The position numbers and the translations under genes were made by a program. 64,000 nucleotides of DNA, taken from assembly GCF_016595235.1 (NCBI RefSeq), contig NZ_JAENHL010000008.1, positions 826,614 to 890,613 of the forward strand. Reading direction: 5' to 3'. Positions 54,532 to 63,975 of the stretch are shown piece by piece. The DNA is from Taklimakanibacter albus. Its GTDB lineage: Bacteria; Pseudomonadota; Alphaproteobacteria; Rhizobiales; Aestuariivirgaceae. Numbering within the stretch: position 1 is the stretch's first letter; each line of letters starts with the position of its first letter. A model generated the notes under the pieces. That model was not told where the DNA came from, made no database searches, and was given only the letters and a program-made list of their open reading frames with translations.

Positions 54532-55164
54532 ATGGCGCGGTCGGCGGCGGTGAAAAGAACGGGCAGGCAAGATCCGGCAGGCAGCGCCTTCGGTAATCGG
54601 GTCCGGCTCCTGCGTGAGCAAGCCGATCTGACATTGGAGCAAGTCGCGAAACTGTCGGGCGTCAGCAGGGCAATGCTCTCCAAAGTCGAGCGCGGTGAAA
54701 AGAGCCCGACCATCGGCGTGGCGAAACGCATCGCACAGGCGCTGGGCACCTCGTTTTCAACCTTGGTGGGCGATGATGGAACGGCACGGCGCGCCTTCGC
54801 ACTGGTGCGCAAGGACCAGCGGCAAATATTCAGGGATGCCGAAACTGGATTCGAGCGCCATCTTCTTTCGCCTCTCATGGCCGGGATTCCCGTCGAAGTC
54901 GTCTTGCATCACCTGCCCGCCAAGACATCGACCGGCAAGTTGCCGCCCTATCCCACGGGCGTGACCAAACATGTGCTGGCCTCGCGAGGGCGCATCGTCG
55001 TGGGCGTAGACAAGATCGAGGCCATCCTGGAAGAAGGCGATACGCTCTATTTCGAGGCGGATGTGGAGCACTGGGTGGAGAACCGGACGGCCCGCCCTGC
55101 CGAATATTATCTTGTGATCTCAGCAGCTCAGACATTTCCTCGTCGCAGCGAAGCCAGATCCTGA
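54532..55164 (+). CDS. XRE-family regulator with C-terminal cupin-like domain
   Basis: 210 residues: an HTH (VRLLREQADLTLEQVAKLSGVSRAMLSKVERGEKSPTIGVAKRIAQALG) and a cupin-type C-terminus (GDTLYFEADVEHWVENRTARPAEYYLVIS). The stop codon TGA at 55162-55164 lies inside a hexanucleotide repeat. It probably regulates the two genes upstream and its own operon. A weak hairpin (CAGGGG/CCCCTG, 54470-54486) lies just before the gene. Confidence 0.88.
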   Translation: MARSAAVKRTGRQDPAGSAFGNRVRLLREQADLTLEQVAKLSGVSRAMLSKVERGEKSPTIGVAKRIAQALGTSFSTLVGDDGTARRAFALVRKDQRQIFRDAETGFERHLLSPLMAGIPVEVVLHHLPAKTSTGKLPPYPTGVTKHVLASRGRIVVGVDKIEAILEEGDTLYFEADVEHWVENRTARPAEYYLVISAAQTFPRRSEARS

Positions 55165-55215
55165 TCCTGATCCTGATCCTGATCCTGATCCTGATCCTGA
55201 TCCTGATCCTGATCC
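55157..55215. repeat. Hexanucleotide tandem repeat (GATCCT), 9 full copies plus a partial
   Basis: GATCCT repeats nine times perfectly from 55157 to 55210 and ends with GATCC to 55215. The XRE-cupin stop codon TGA (55162-55164) is created by the repeat itself: reading frame TCC-TGA. Because every copy restates a stop in that frame, copy-number change leaves the protein unaltered. The remainder lies between two convergent genes. Confidence 0.95.
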
Positions 55216-55243
55216 CACGGTTCGCCCCTTGCGGCCCGCCGCT

Positions 55244-56125
55244 TTATTGTTTCAGGGACAAAAACTCGATCACGGCGCGGACGGCAGGCAACTGACCACG
55301 GCGATGCGGCGTCAAGAGTGTGGTGGTGACACTGCCGGCCATCCAGTCCGGCAGCACGTGCCTGAGGATTCCTTGTTTCAGCGCCACGGCAACGATACTT
55401 GCGGGGAGGCACGCGACACCCAGCCCGGCAATCGCGGACTTCATGAGGACGACCGACTCGTCGGCGGCAAGACGAAGCCTGGGCTCGACCTCTTCCAGAT
55501 GCCCGTCCTTGTCTGCCAGACGCCAGCTGCGCGCGGTGGCCGAGACGATGAGGCCATCATGCTCTTTCAGTGCTTCAGGGTTGGAAGGCTCGCCGCGCGC
55601 TTCCAGATAATCGGGGGCTGCGACGAGGATGATCGGCTCGGAGGCGACGCGGCGCTGCATCAGGCCTGAATCCGGCAGTGGCGCAAAATGACTGCGCAAT
55701 GCGATGTCGAAGCCTTCCTGGACGAGATCGATGAAGCGGTCGGTGACATGGAGCTCCAGGCTGAGCTTGGGGAAGGAACGCGCCAACTCATGCAGCCGAT
55801 CGGCCAGATGAAACTGGGCAGTCGGCACCGAGGTGGTGATCCTGACCGTGCCGGAAGGCTCGGCCTGGCGGCGGCGGACGATGGTCTCCGCAGCTTCAGC
55901 TTCGATCACCGCGGCGCGGGCATGGTCATAGACATCGCGGCCGAGCTCGGTGAGGGCGAAATGCCGCGAGGTGCGGTGGATGAGGCGCACGCCCAGGGCT
56001 GCCTCGAGCACGGCCACGCGCTTGCTCACCGTCGATTTGGGCTGGCCCAGCCTGCGAGCCGCTGCGGCGAAACTGCCGGTCTCCACAGCCTGCACGAAGA
56101 AGACGAGATCATTGAGGTTATACAT
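55244..56125 (-). CDS. LysR family transcriptional regulator
   Basis: 293 residues, full length. The winged HTH at the N-terminus is NDLVFFVQAVETGSFAAAARRLGQPKSTVSKRVAVLEAALGVRLIHRTSR, the substrate domain has GTVRITTSVPTAQFHLADRLHELARSFPKLSLELHVTDR. It is divergent from a glutathione S-transferase gene, with a symmetrical inverted repeat in the 103-bp gap. The GST gene is the obvious target. The effector is unknown. Confidence 0.92.
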   Translation of the reverse strand: MYNLNDLVFFVQAVETGSFAAAARRLGQPKSTVSKRVAVLEAALGVRLIHRTSRHFALTELGRDVYDHARAAVIEAEAAETIVRRRQAEPSGTVRITTSVPTAQFHLADRLHELARSFPKLSLELHVTDRFIDLVQEGFDIALRSHFAPLPDSGLMQRRVASEPIILVAAPDYLEARGEPSNPEALKEHDGLIVSATARSWRLADKDGHLEEVEPRLRLAADESVVLMKSAIAGLGVACLPASIVAVALKQGILRHVLPDWMAGSVTTTLLTPHRRGQLPAVRAVIEFLSLKQ

Positions 56126-56139
56126 GTCTCATAGTCTAT

Positions 56140-56193
56140 ATTTATGGACTTTAAAGCGCAAACTTCGTGTCTACAGCCAATAAGTCCATGAAT
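56140..56193. promoter_or_regulatory. Inverted repeat between LysR and GST genes, candidate LysR binding site
   Basis: ATTTATGGACTT (56140-56151) and AAGTCCATGAAT (56182-56193) are inverted copies matching at 11 of 12 positions, with centres 42 bp apart (four helical turns). A second, overlapping short palindrome AGTC-N10-GACT (56133-56150) resembles a T-N11-A LysR box. Together they suggest a recruitment site near the LysR start and an activation site near the GST promoter. Confidence 0.6.
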
Positions 56194-56228
56194 TTATATC
56201 ATCGGTGTCAACACAGGAGACCCACCAA

Positions 56229-56927
56229 ATGACACCGATCCTCTTCTATGGCATTCCCTCCGGCTGCTCCTTCGGCTCGATCGTCGCCCTTGAATGGCTG
56301 GGTGAGCCCTATCGTCTCAGCCGCATCCAGATGCCGGAGGTCGTGCAGAGTGAGGCCTTCCGCCGCATCAATCCGGTCGGCGAGACGCCGTCCCTCAAGA
56401 CCGGAGATGGACATATCATCAGCGAAAGCCTGGCGATCATGAACCATCTGGGCGCTCGCGGCATCGCGAAAGGAATTGGCTTCAAGCAGGGCACCACCGA
56501 TTTCGACCGCCTGAACCAGCGGCTCGCTTATCTCAACACCAGCTTCTTCAACGCCTTCAGCCCGCTCTGGTATGCGCTCGAGCACGACACGATGAAACCG
56601 GAGGAGAAGCAGGCTCTGAGAAATTATGGCGCCGCCAACGTCACCAGAGCACATCACGAGCTCGAAAAGATGCTGGGCAAAGATCCCTGGCTTCTAGGCA
56701 ATGGGCACACGCTCGCCGACGCCTATTTCATCGGCATCGCGCGCTGGACGAAATACCACAATGTGGTCGACCGCAAGGATTTCCCGGCCGTGCAAGCCTT
56801 GTTCGAGCGTCTCGAGAACGATCCGGCGGTGAAGTTCGCCCACGCGATCGAGCGCGGTGAGGATGTGAAGGGCTCAGGCGGCTTCGCCGGCCATGTCAGC
56901 CTGGAACAGGCGCTGAGCGAGATCTGA
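56229..56927 (+). CDS. Glutathione S-transferase family protein
   Basis: 232 residues. An N-terminal thioredoxin-like domain (ILFYGIPSGCSFGSIVALEWLGEPY, with Ser/Cys in the active-site loop) has the INPVGETPSLKT loop and the glutathione-contact SESLAI. A helical C-terminal domain follows (HHELEKMLGKDPWLLGNGHTLADAYFIG). ATG 56229 has AGGAG upstream; the ATG at 56205 lacks one. It is divergent from a LysR gene and probably LysR-activated. The substrate is unknown. Confidence 0.92.
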   Translation: MTPILFYGIPSGCSFGSIVALEWLGEPYRLSRIQMPEVVQSEAFRRINPVGETPSLKTGDGHIISESLAIMNHLGARGIAKGIGFKQGTTDFDRLNQRLAYLNTSFFNAFSPLWYALEHDTMKPEEKQALRNYGAANVTRAHHELEKMLGKDPWLLGNGHTLADAYFIGIARWTKYHNVVDRKDFPAVQALFERLENDPAVKFAHAIERGEDVKGSGGFAGHVSLEQALSEI

Positions 56928-56941
56928 TCAGCCGTCCGTGC

Positions 56942-56969
56942 CCGGCCTCTCCCGCAAGAGAGAGGCCGG
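56942..56969. terminator. Hairpin between convergent GST and HerA-like genes
   Basis: CCGGCCTCTC (56942-56951) and GAGAGGCCGG (56960-56969) form a perfect 10-bp stem with an 8-base loop. It sits between the stops of two convergent genes and can act in both directions. No U-tract is present on either side, so it may be a weak or Rho-assisted terminator. Confidence 0.6.
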
Positions 56970-56981
56970 AGCGGAGAGACT

Positions 56982-58454
56982 TCATCTCCGCGAGAACCCG
57001 CCGAGAATGCCGCGCACGAGCGAGCGGACCACCATGGAGCCGACCTGACGGCCGACGCTGCCGGCCACGTTCTTGATGAATCGGTCGGTGGCGGATTCGC
57101 GCTGGCGCGGCGCCGCGCGAGCTTCGCGCGCCGCCTGTTTGTCGGCGGCCGCCTTCTCCTGCGCCGCGGCCCGCTCGCCGGCGCGCTGCACCAGCTTCTC
57201 ATAGGCCGAGTCACGATCGACTGCCTCGTCATACTGGCCATAGACCGGCGACGATTTGATGAGCTTGTCACGCTCCAGCGGCGTGATCGGTCCCATGCGG
57301 CTTTCCGGCGGCCGGATCATGGTGCGCTCGACCATCGTCGGCACGCCCTTGAGATCGAGCACCGAGACCAGCGCCTCGCCCTTGCCGAGCTCAGTAATGG
57401 CTTTGTCGGTCTTGAATTTGGGGTTGGGGCGAAAAGTGTCGGCGGCCGTCTTCACCGCTTTCTGCTCACGTGGCGTATAAGCACGCAGCGCATGCTGGAC
57501 GCGATTGCCCATTTGAGCCAGCACGCTTTCCGGCACGTCGAGCGGGTTCTGCGTCACGAAATAGACGCCCACCCCTTTGGAGCGGATGAGCTTCACCGTC
57601 TGCTCGATCTTCTGCAACAGGCCGACCGGCGCATCGGTGAACAGCAGATGCGCCTCATCGAAGAAGAAGACGAGCTTCGGCTTGTCGGGATCGCCCACTT
57701 CGGGAAGCTCCTCGAACAGCTCGGAGAGCAGCCAGAGCAGGAAAGTGGCATAGAGCTGCGGCGAGGACATCAGCTTGTCGGCGGCGAGAATATTCATATA
57801 GCCGCGACCGTCACGCGTGGTGCGCATCAAATCCTTGATGTCGAGCGCCGGCTCGCCGAAAAACTTGTCGCCACCCTGCTCCTCGATCACCACAAGGCGA
57901 CGCTGGATCGAGCCGATGGTCATGGCATTGAGATTGCCGTAATCGGTGCGCAATTCCTTGCCGCGATCGGCGAGATCGGAGAGAAGCGCGCGCAGGTCCT
58001 TGAGGTCGAGCAGCGCCAGGCCTTCCTCATCGGCGATCTTGAAGGCGATGTTGAGAGCGCCTTCCTGCGCATCGGTGAGCCCCATCAGGCGCGACAGGAG
58101 CAGCGGGCCCATTTCGGATATGGTGGTACGGATCGGATGGCCCTGCTCGCCGAACAGATCCCAGAAAATGGTCGGCGTCGCCTCGAAGCCGTAATCCTCG
58201 AAACCGACTTTCTTGGCGCGCTCGAGGAGGAAATCCTGCGGCGTGCCTTCCTGCGAGATGCCGGAGAGATCGCCCTTCACGTCGGCGGCAAAGACCGGAA
58301 CGCCGGCCTTGCAGAAGCCCTCGGCCATGATCTGCAACGTGACGGTCTTGCCGGTGCCGGTGGCGCCGGTCACGAGGCCGTGGCGATTGGCCATAGGCAG
58401 GAAGAGGTCTTCGCGTTTGTCCGCCTTGCCCAGAAAGATCACATTGTCAGCCAT
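56982..58454 (-). CDS. HerA-like ATPase (DUF853)
   Basis: 490 residues from ATG 58454. Walker A is GATGTGKT (residues 30-37) in [23 protein letters not shown]. Walker B is [12 protein letters not shown] and the sensor segment is [30 protein letters not shown]. The C-terminal 110 residues are Ala/Arg/Glu-rich coiled coil ending in a glycine-rich basic stretch. This is the HerA/DUF853 P-loop family, hexameric ATPases of uncertain substrate related to HerA-FtsK pumps. A longer reading from 58523 has no ribosome-binding site. Confidence 0.88.
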   Translation of the reverse strand: MADNVIFLGKADKREDLFLPMANRHGLVTGATGTGKTVTLQIMAEGFCKAGVPVFAADVKGDLSGISQEGTPQDFLLERAKKVGFEDYGFEATPTIFWDLFGEQGHPIRTTISEMGPLLLSRLMGLTDAQEGALNIAFKIADEEGLALLDLKDLRALLSDLADRGKELRTDYGNLNAMTIGSIQRRLVVIEEQGGDKFFGEPALDIKDLMRTTRDGRGYMNILAADKLMSSPQLYATFLLWLLSELFEELPEVGDPDKPKLVFFFDEAHLLFTDAPVGLLQKIEQTVKLIRSKGVGVYFVTQNPLDVPESVLAQMGNRVQHALRAYTPREQKAVKTAADTFRPNPKFKTDKAITELGKGEALVSVLDLKGVPTMVERTMIRPPESRMGPITPLERDKLIKSSPVYGQYDEAVDRDSAYEKLVQRAGERAAAQEKAAADKQAAREARAAPRQRESATDRFIKNVAGSVGRQVGSMVVRSLVRGILGGFSRR

Positions 58455-58540
58455 AGTCCCGTTCATTCCCTCGTATTCGCCTTGCACGCGCGCCAATCTG
58501 CTATAAAAAGCTGGCGAGTTCAAACACGCCGGAGCCGCTC

Positions 58541-58930
58541 ATGCAGGAGCTGATTGCCCGAATTGTGACCAAAACGGGACTCGATCCCAAACGCGCCGAG
58601 AAGGCGTTGGGGATCATGCTGTCGCTGGTCAAATCACAAGGGAATCAGCAGAAGGTCGGTGAGCTGTTCGCGAAGCTGCCGGGCGCCGAAGAACTGGCCC
58701 GAACGCATGGTGGTGACGGCGCGCGCGGCGGCGGGCTTCTCGGTTTGCTGGGCGGCGGGCTGATGGGCGGCCCCCTGGCGGCGATCACCAAATTGCAGGC
58801 GGCCGGCCTCAATATGGAGCAGATCAAGCAGCTCGGCAGCGAGACGCTCGGCTACGCCAAAGAGGTCGCGGGCGAGGATCTGGTCAAGCAAGTGGCAAGC
58901 TCTATTCCGGGTCTTGGCAGCTATGTCTGA
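58541..58930 (+). CDS. Small helical protein, DUF2780/DUF2267-like
   Basis: 129 residues. Two amphipathic helices at the N-terminus (ELIARIVTKTGLDPKRAEKALGIMLSLVKSQGNQQKVGELFAKLPGAEEL) are followed by a Gly-rich loop and a C-terminal helical half ([50 protein letters not shown]). The arrangement resembles DUF2780/DUF2267-type proteins that contain an RHH-like or saposin-like helical core; the exact family was not verified. Its function is unknown. It overlaps the start of the mutA gene by 8 bp, so it may share its transcript. Confidence 0.65.
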   Translation: MQELIARIVTKTGLDPKRAEKALGIMLSLVKSQGNQQKVGELFAKLPGAEELARTHGGDGARGGGLLGLLGGGLMGGPLAAITKLQAAGLNMEQIKQLGSETLGYAKEVAGEDLVKQVASSIPGLGSYV

Positions 58931-60341
58931 CGCAGGGTCATTGCCACTCGCGTCGGAATTCCCGGCAGCAAATGAAAATGCCTGGCGCAAGCGCGTCGAT
59001 GCGGTTCTCAAAGGTGCAGGGTTCGAGAAACGTCTGTTCTCGCGCTCCATGGATGGCATTGCCATCGCGCCGCTTTACACAGGCGGAGACAGCACTGCCG
59101 TCCGCCGGCCTGAGCAGACGCCCTGGACGGTGATGCAGCGTGTCGATCATCCTGACGCCGCGAAGGCCAATGCGCAGGCACTTGATGACCTCAATCACGG
59201 CGCGACCGGACTTCACCTCGTCTTCGCCGATGCGCCGGGCGCTCGCGGCTTCGGGCTCGAGACGCCGGATCGCAAGACCATCGCGCGGCTTCTGAACGGC
59301 ATCCGCGTCGACGCGATCGATCTGCGCCTCGAAGCGGGGCGGCACGGCGATGTCGCTGCCAATGCCGTGGCGCAATGGATCGCCACTCAGCCCATCGATC
59401 CCGAAAGGCTAAGCCTCAGTTTCGGCATCGACCCGATCGGCAATGGCGCCCTTCATGGCGAGATTGATCCGGATTACGCGAGTCACCTGCGGCAGTCGGT
59501 GACGGCCCTGCACGCGCGGCATTTTGCTGGACCTTTCGCCGACGCTTCGGGCGTCGTCTGGCATGACGCTGGTGCGAGCGGCGCGCAGGAGCTCGCCTTC
59601 ATGCTGGCGAGCGGCGTCGCCTATCTGCGGGCTTTCGATCACCTCGGCGATGCTCAGCTGAAACGCGCGGTTGCGCTCACTCTGTCGGCCGGCCAGGACA
59701 TGTTCGTCACGCTGGCGAAATTTCGTGCCGCGCGCCTGTTGTGGGCACGCGTCCTGACAGCATCGGGACTGGCGACGGATGCAATCACCGTCCAGGCGGA
59801 AACCTCATGGCGCATGATGGCGGTGCGTGATCCGCATACCAACATCCTGCGTATCACGGCAGCGGTCTTCGCCGCGGCGCTGGGCGGCGCCGACCGGATC
59901 ACCGTGCTGCCCTTCTCGCTGGCGCAGGGTCTGCCGGATGAATTCGCCCGCCGCATCGCGCGCAATACGCAGACGGTGCTGCAGGAAGAGTCGCAGCTCT
60001 GGCGGGTCAGTGATCCCGCCTCAGGCTCGGGTTATGTCGAGCATCTGACGGCGAGCCTGTGCGACAAGGCCTGGGCTCTGTTTCAGGACATCGAGAAGCA
60101 AGGTGGCATTGTCGCCGCGGTCGTCAGCGGGCATGTTGGCCAACAAATCGCCGCAAAACGCCAAGAACGCATCGCGCGCATTGAGAGCAAGGCGGAAACC
60201 ATCATCGGCGTGACCGCTTATAAACCATCGAAGGAGGCGGCCCCTTCGATCGAGGATGTGCCGCGTAGCGCCATGGCGAAGGGGCCGCTCGCAGCTATTC
60301 GTTTCGCCGAAAGCTTCGAAACGGCGGGAGCTGCCGCGTGA
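58923..60341 (+). CDS. mutA: Methylmalonyl-CoA mutase small subunit
   Basis: 472 residues from ATG 58923. It has the barrel-domain features of the small (beta) subunit ([35 protein letters not shown] and [55 protein letters not shown]). The B12-binding domain of the large subunit is absent, which is usual for this subunit in bacteria. It forms a heterodimer with the large subunit to convert succinyl-CoA and methylmalonyl-CoA. It overlaps mutB by 4 bp and the small helical protein gene by 8 bp. Confidence 0.92.
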   Translation: MSDAGSLPLASEFPAANENAWRKRVDAVLKGAGFEKRLFSRSMDGIAIAPLYTGGDSTAVRRPEQTPWTVMQRVDHPDAAKANAQALDDLNHGATGLHLVFADAPGARGFGLETPDRKTIARLLNGIRVDAIDLRLEAGRHGDVAANAVAQWIATQPIDPERLSLSFGIDPIGNGALHGEIDPDYASHLRQSVTALHARHFAGPFADASGVVWHDAGASGAQELAFMLASGVAYLRAFDHLGDAQLKRAVALTLSAGQDMFVTLAKFRAARLLWARVLTASGLATDAITVQAETSWRMMAVRDPHTNILRITAAVFAAALGGADRITVLPFSLAQGLPDEFARRIARNTQTVLQEESQLWRVSDPASGSGYVEHLTASLCDKAWALFQDIEKQGGIVAAVVSGHVGQQIAAKRQERIARIESKAETIIGVTAYKPSKEAAPSIEDVPRSAMAKGPLAAIRFAESFETAGAAA

Positions 60342-62485
60342 GCCGCATCCCGGACTTCAGCAAGATCGCATTCGCCCCATCGTCTTCGCCGACGAAACCT
60401 TCCGTTTGGCAGACGCCGGAGGGCCTTCCGGTCAAATCGGCCTATGATGCGGCCGATGTCGCCGGCCTCGACTTCCTCAATACCTGGCCGGGCATTGCGC
60501 CCTATCTGCGCGGGCCCTATCCGACCATGTATGTCACCCAACCCTGGACGATCCGGCAATATGCCGGCTTCTCCACGGCGGAGGATTCCAACGCGTTCTA
60601 CCGGCGAAATCTGGCGGCGGGACAAATGGGCCTGTCGATCGCCTTCGATCTCGCTACCCATCGCGGCTATGATTCAGATCATCCGCGTGTCGCCGGCGAT
60701 GTCGGCATGGCCGGCGTCGCGATCGATTCCATTCTCGACATGCGCACGCTCTTCGACGGCATCCCGCTCGACAAGATGAGCGTGTCGATGACGATGAATG
60801 GCGCCGTGCTGCCGATCATGGCGCTCTATATCGTGGCCGGCGAAGAGCAAGGTGTGGCGCCGGAGAAGCTCTCGGGCACGATCCAGAACGATATTCTCAA
60901 AGAATTCATGGTGCGGAACACCTATATCTATCCGCCCAAACAGTCGATGCGCATCGTCTCCGACATCTTCGCCTATACCAGCGAAAAGATGCCGAAATTC
61001 AATTCGATCTCGATCTCCGGTTATCATATGCAGGAGGCGGGAGCCACCGCCGATCTCGAGCTCGCTTATACGCTCGCCGACGGACTCGATTATGTGCGCG
61101 CCGGCATTGCCGCCGGCCTCGATATCGACCGCTTCGCGCCGCGCCTTTCCTTCTTCTGGGCGATCGGCATGAACTTCTTCATGGAAGTGGCGAAAATGCG
61201 CGCCGCCCGCATGTTGTGGGCCAAACTCATCAAGCAGTTCGATCCGAAGGATGAGCGCTCGCTGTCGCTGCGCACGCATTGCCAGACCTCGGGCTGGAGC
61301 CTCGCCGCGCAGGACGTCTTCAACAATGTGGTGCGCACCGGTATCGAGGCGATGGCGGCCACTCAAGGCGGCACCCAGTCGCTCCATACCAACTCGCTCG
61401 ACGAGGCGCTGGCGCTGCCGACCGACTTCTCCGCCCGCATCGCGCGCAATACGCAGCTCTTCCTCCAGCAGGAAGCGGGCACCTGCCGCGTTATCGATCC
61501 GTGGGGCGGCAGCTACTTCGTCGAGCGCCTCACCGGCGACCTCGCCGCCAAGGCCTGGCGGCATATCGAGGAAGTCGAGGCCATGGGCGGGATGGCGAAA
61601 GCCATCGAAGCCGGAATCCCGAAACTGCGCATCGAGGAGGCGGCGACCCGCACCCAGGCCCGCATCGATACAGGCGAGCAAACCGTTGTCGGCGTGAATA
61701 AATATGTTCATGGCACCGACGCGGAGATCGACATCCTGAAGGTCGACAATTCTGCGGTGCGGGCCCGGCAGATCGAAAAGCTCACGCGCCTCAAGGCCGA
61801 GCGCGACGAGCGCGTCTGCCAGGCGGCGCTCGACCAGTTGGGGCTCGTCGCCAGGAGCGGCGATGGCAATCTCCTCGCCGCCGCCGTCGATGCGGCCCGC
61901 GCTAAGGCAACGGTCGGCGAGATATCCCTCGCGCTTGAAAAGGCCTGGAGCCGGCATGCCGCCGAGAGTCGCGCCGTGAAGGGCATCTACGAAGCGGCCG
62001 CCAAGAACAATCCAAAACTCGAGGCCGCCCGCCGCTCGGTCGAGGCTTTCCGCGAGACCGACGGACGGCCGCCGCGCATTCTGGTCGCCAAGATCGGCCA
62101 GGACGGTCATGATCGCGGCCAGAAAGTCATCGCCTCGGCCTTTGGCGACATGGGTTTCGACGTCAAAGTAGGCGCCCTGTTCTCGACGCCGGAAGAAGTC
62201 GCCGATCTCGCGGCCAAGAGCGACGTGCATGTCGTCGGCGTCTCTTCCCTCACCGCCGGCCATCTGACTCATGTGCCGCTTCTCAAGGCGGCGCTCGAGA
62301 AGGCCGGCCGTCCCGATATCATGATCATTGTCGGGGGTGTCATTCCGCCGGAAGACGTGGCCACCCTGCTGGAGGCCGGCGCTGCCGCCGTATTCCCCCC
62401 GGGGACGGTGATCCCCGAAGCGGCGCAGAAGCTGCTGGACCGGCTCAATGAGCGTCTTGGTTACGCACAAAAGGCGGCGGAATAG
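60338..62485 (+). CDS. mutB: Methylmalonyl-CoA mutase large subunit (B12-dependent)
   Basis: 715 residues. The TIM-barrel domain begins [54 protein letters not shown]. The C-terminal B12-binding domain has the DxHxxG motif [23 protein letters not shown] (His591) and the later [27 protein letters not shown]. It links propionyl-CoA and odd-chain/branched amino-acid breakdown to the citric acid cycle. Coupled to mutA by an ATGA overlap. No meaB chaperone gene follows in this window. Confidence 0.96.
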   Translation: MSRIPDFSKIAFAPSSSPTKPSVWQTPEGLPVKSAYDAADVAGLDFLNTWPGIAPYLRGPYPTMYVTQPWTIRQYAGFSTAEDSNAFYRRNLAAGQMGLSIAFDLATHRGYDSDHPRVAGDVGMAGVAIDSILDMRTLFDGIPLDKMSVSMTMNGAVLPIMALYIVAGEEQGVAPEKLSGTIQNDILKEFMVRNTYIYPPKQSMRIVSDIFAYTSEKMPKFNSISISGYHMQEAGATADLELAYTLADGLDYVRAGIAAGLDIDRFAPRLSFFWAIGMNFFMEVAKMRAARMLWAKLIKQFDPKDERSLSLRTHCQTSGWSLAAQDVFNNVVRTGIEAMAATQGGTQSLHTNSLDEALALPTDFSARIARNTQLFLQQEAGTCRVIDPWGGSYFVERLTGDLAAKAWRHIEEVEAMGGMAKAIEAGIPKLRIEEAATRTQARIDTGEQTVVGVNKYVHGTDAEIDILKVDNSAVRARQIEKLTRLKAERDERVCQAALDQLGLVARSGDGNLLAAAVDAARAKATVGEISLALEKAWSRHAAESRAVKGIYEAAAKNNPKLEAARRSVEAFRETDGRPPRILVAKIGQDGHDRGQKVIASAFGDMGFDVKVGALFSTPEEVADLAAKSDVHVVGVSSLTAGHLTHVPLLKAALEKAGRPDIMIIVGGVIPPEDVATLLEAGAAAVFPPGTVIPEAAQKLLDRLNERLGYAQKAAE

Positions 62486-62558
62486 TCAGGTCGCCCTTTT
62501 TCTGCCGCTGCTGATATACGGCATATGACTTGCAGGTCTTGAGCGAGGAGTTTCATAA

Positions 62559-63899
62559 ATGGATTTCTCACGCCGCTTCTTCATGTCCGGTGCCGCCCCG
62601 CTTGCGGCGATCGGCGCTGCTGCCGGCACCTCCGCCCCGGCAGCGGCCGCACAGGCTTTCATCTCCGCGACCGATCTCGGTCTCAAGCCTGACGGCAAAG
62701 GCGATCAATCGGCGGCACTCCGCAAGGCCATCGCCAAGGCGGCCGAACGCGGTGTGGCTCTGCTATTGCCGGGCGGGCGTTATCAGGTATCCGATATTCG
62801 GATCGATCGCCCCGTGGTCATCCTTGGGATAGCTGGCCAGACGATGCTCGTCACGACGAAGAATACGGGCATATTCGTCATCGAAACGGGCTTGGCCGCT
62901 CTCGAGGGTGTCGGATTTTCAGGATCGGACAAAACTTTTGGCAGGGATGAAGCGCTGGTCGCAGCCCGCAACTGTGCAAGTCTTTCGATTTCCCGCTGCG
63001 ACTTCCGTGATTTCGCCGGCAGCGGTCTAAAGCTCAGTCAATGCGCCGGCCGCGTCGAGCAGAACCGCGTTGCGGAGATCGGCAAGACCGGCATATTCGC
63101 GCTCGATTCGGTCGGGCTCGAGATCAGCGCCAACCACGTCAGTGACATTGGCAATAATGGTATCCAGGTCTGGACCAGCGAGCAACGCCCCGATGGCACA
63201 ATCGTCACCGGCAACCGGATCGAACGTGTGCGCTTCGATGATGGCGGCTCGGGCCAGAATGGCAATGGCATCGTCGTGTTCCGCGCCGGCAATGTGCTGG
63301 TGAGCCATAACCGCGTCAGCGATTGCGGCTATAGTGCCATCCGCAACAATTCAGGGCGCAACAGCCAGATCGTCAATAACTCCTGCTCGCGGCTTGGTGA
63401 AACGGCGATCTATGTGGAGTTCGCCTTCGACGGCGCGGTCGTCTCTGGCAATATCGTCGAGACGGCGGCGGCCGGAATATCCATCACCAACTTGGACGAA
63501 GGCGGCCGGCTCGCGGTCTGCGCCAATAATGTCGTCCGCGACATTACCGGTGGTGGCTCCAATCCCGAAAAGCGCGGCACAGGCATCGGCGCCGAGGCCG
63601 ATACAATCGTCACGGGCAATGTGATCGAGGCGGTTTCCGATATCGGCATTTCCGCCGGCTGGGGCGCCTATGCCCGCAACATCATGGTCACCGGCAATCT
63701 CTTGCGGCAATGTCCGCTCGCGATCGCCGCTTCGGTCAGTCAAGGTGCCGGCCCGATAAGCATCACCGGCAATATGATCGCACAATCGCGCAAAGCCATC
63801 ATCGGGATGAATTATCGCGATGAGGCAACGCCCGAGCTCGCCGGCAGCAATGGTACGATACCGGCAAATCTCACAGTCAGCGGCAACAATGTAAACTAG
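62559..63899 (+). CDS. Tat-exported parallel beta-helix protein (TIGR03808-like)
   Basis: 446 residues. The N-terminus has a twin-arginine signal (DFSRRFFMSGAAP) with a hydrophobic stretch to AAAAAQA. The rest is a right-handed parallel beta-helix with regular ~22-residue rungs rich in Asn and Gly (for example NRVAEIGKTGIFALDSVGLEI, NHVSDIGNNGIQVW, NRVSDCGYSAIRNNSGRNS). It matches the family of Tat-translocated uncharacterised repeat proteins in Hyphomicrobiales. Role in periplasm or surface is unknown; carbohydrate binding or cleavage is typical of the fold. The TAG stop is part of a palindromic repeat. Confidence 0.9.
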   Translation: MDFSRRFFMSGAAPLAAIGAAAGTSAPAAAAQAFISATDLGLKPDGKGDQSAALRKAIAKAAERGVALLLPGGRYQVSDIRIDRPVVILGIAGQTMLVTTKNTGIFVIETGLAALEGVGFSGSDKTFGRDEALVAARNCASLSISRCDFRDFAGSGLKLSQCAGRVEQNRVAEIGKTGIFALDSVGLEISANHVSDIGNNGIQVWTSEQRPDGTIVTGNRIERVRFDDGGSGQNGNGIVVFRAGNVLVSHNRVSDCGYSAIRNNSGRNSQIVNNSCSRLGETAIYVEFAFDGAVVSGNIVETAAAGISITNLDEGGRLAVCANNVVRDITGGGSNPEKRGTGIGAEADTIVTGNVIEAVSDIGISAGWGAYARNIMVTGNLLRQCPLAIAASVSQGAGPISITGNMIAQSRKAIIGMNYRDEATPELAGSNGTIPANLTVSGNNVN

Positions 63900-63949
63900 C
63901 GCGGGATGCGAAAAAGTGGATGCCGGTTTTTCGCGAGAATCCCGCGCTA
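63897..63949. repeat. Palindromic repeat at the end of the beta-helix gene
   Basis: TAGCGCGGGA (63897-63906) and TCCCGCGCTA (63940-63949) pair perfectly. Inside, CGAAAAA (63909-63915) pairs with TTTTTCG (63927-63933). The element begins with the stop codon of the beta-helix gene. I recall very similar hairpin elements scattered in rhizobial intergenic regions; the copy number here needs genome search. It can serve as a transcription terminator. Confidence 0.75.
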
Positions 63950-63975
63950 ACATATGAGAATCGATCACGTTTATG

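Noticed and set aside
55157..55215. CRISPR-like repeat array
   Set aside because: Units are six bases without spacers, so it is a simple tandem repeat. No cas gene is present in the window.
55128..55412. Minus-strand frame with an Asp-Gln repeat
   Set aside because: The repeat peptide is only the translation of the GATCCT microsatellite, flanked by the antisense of two real genes. No support for a gene.
60674..62470. Long minus-strand open frame opposite the methylmalonyl-CoA mutase gene
   Set aside because: It is the antisense frame of a complete mutB with all motifs. Composition is Arg/His/Gly-rich and no recognisable domain is present.
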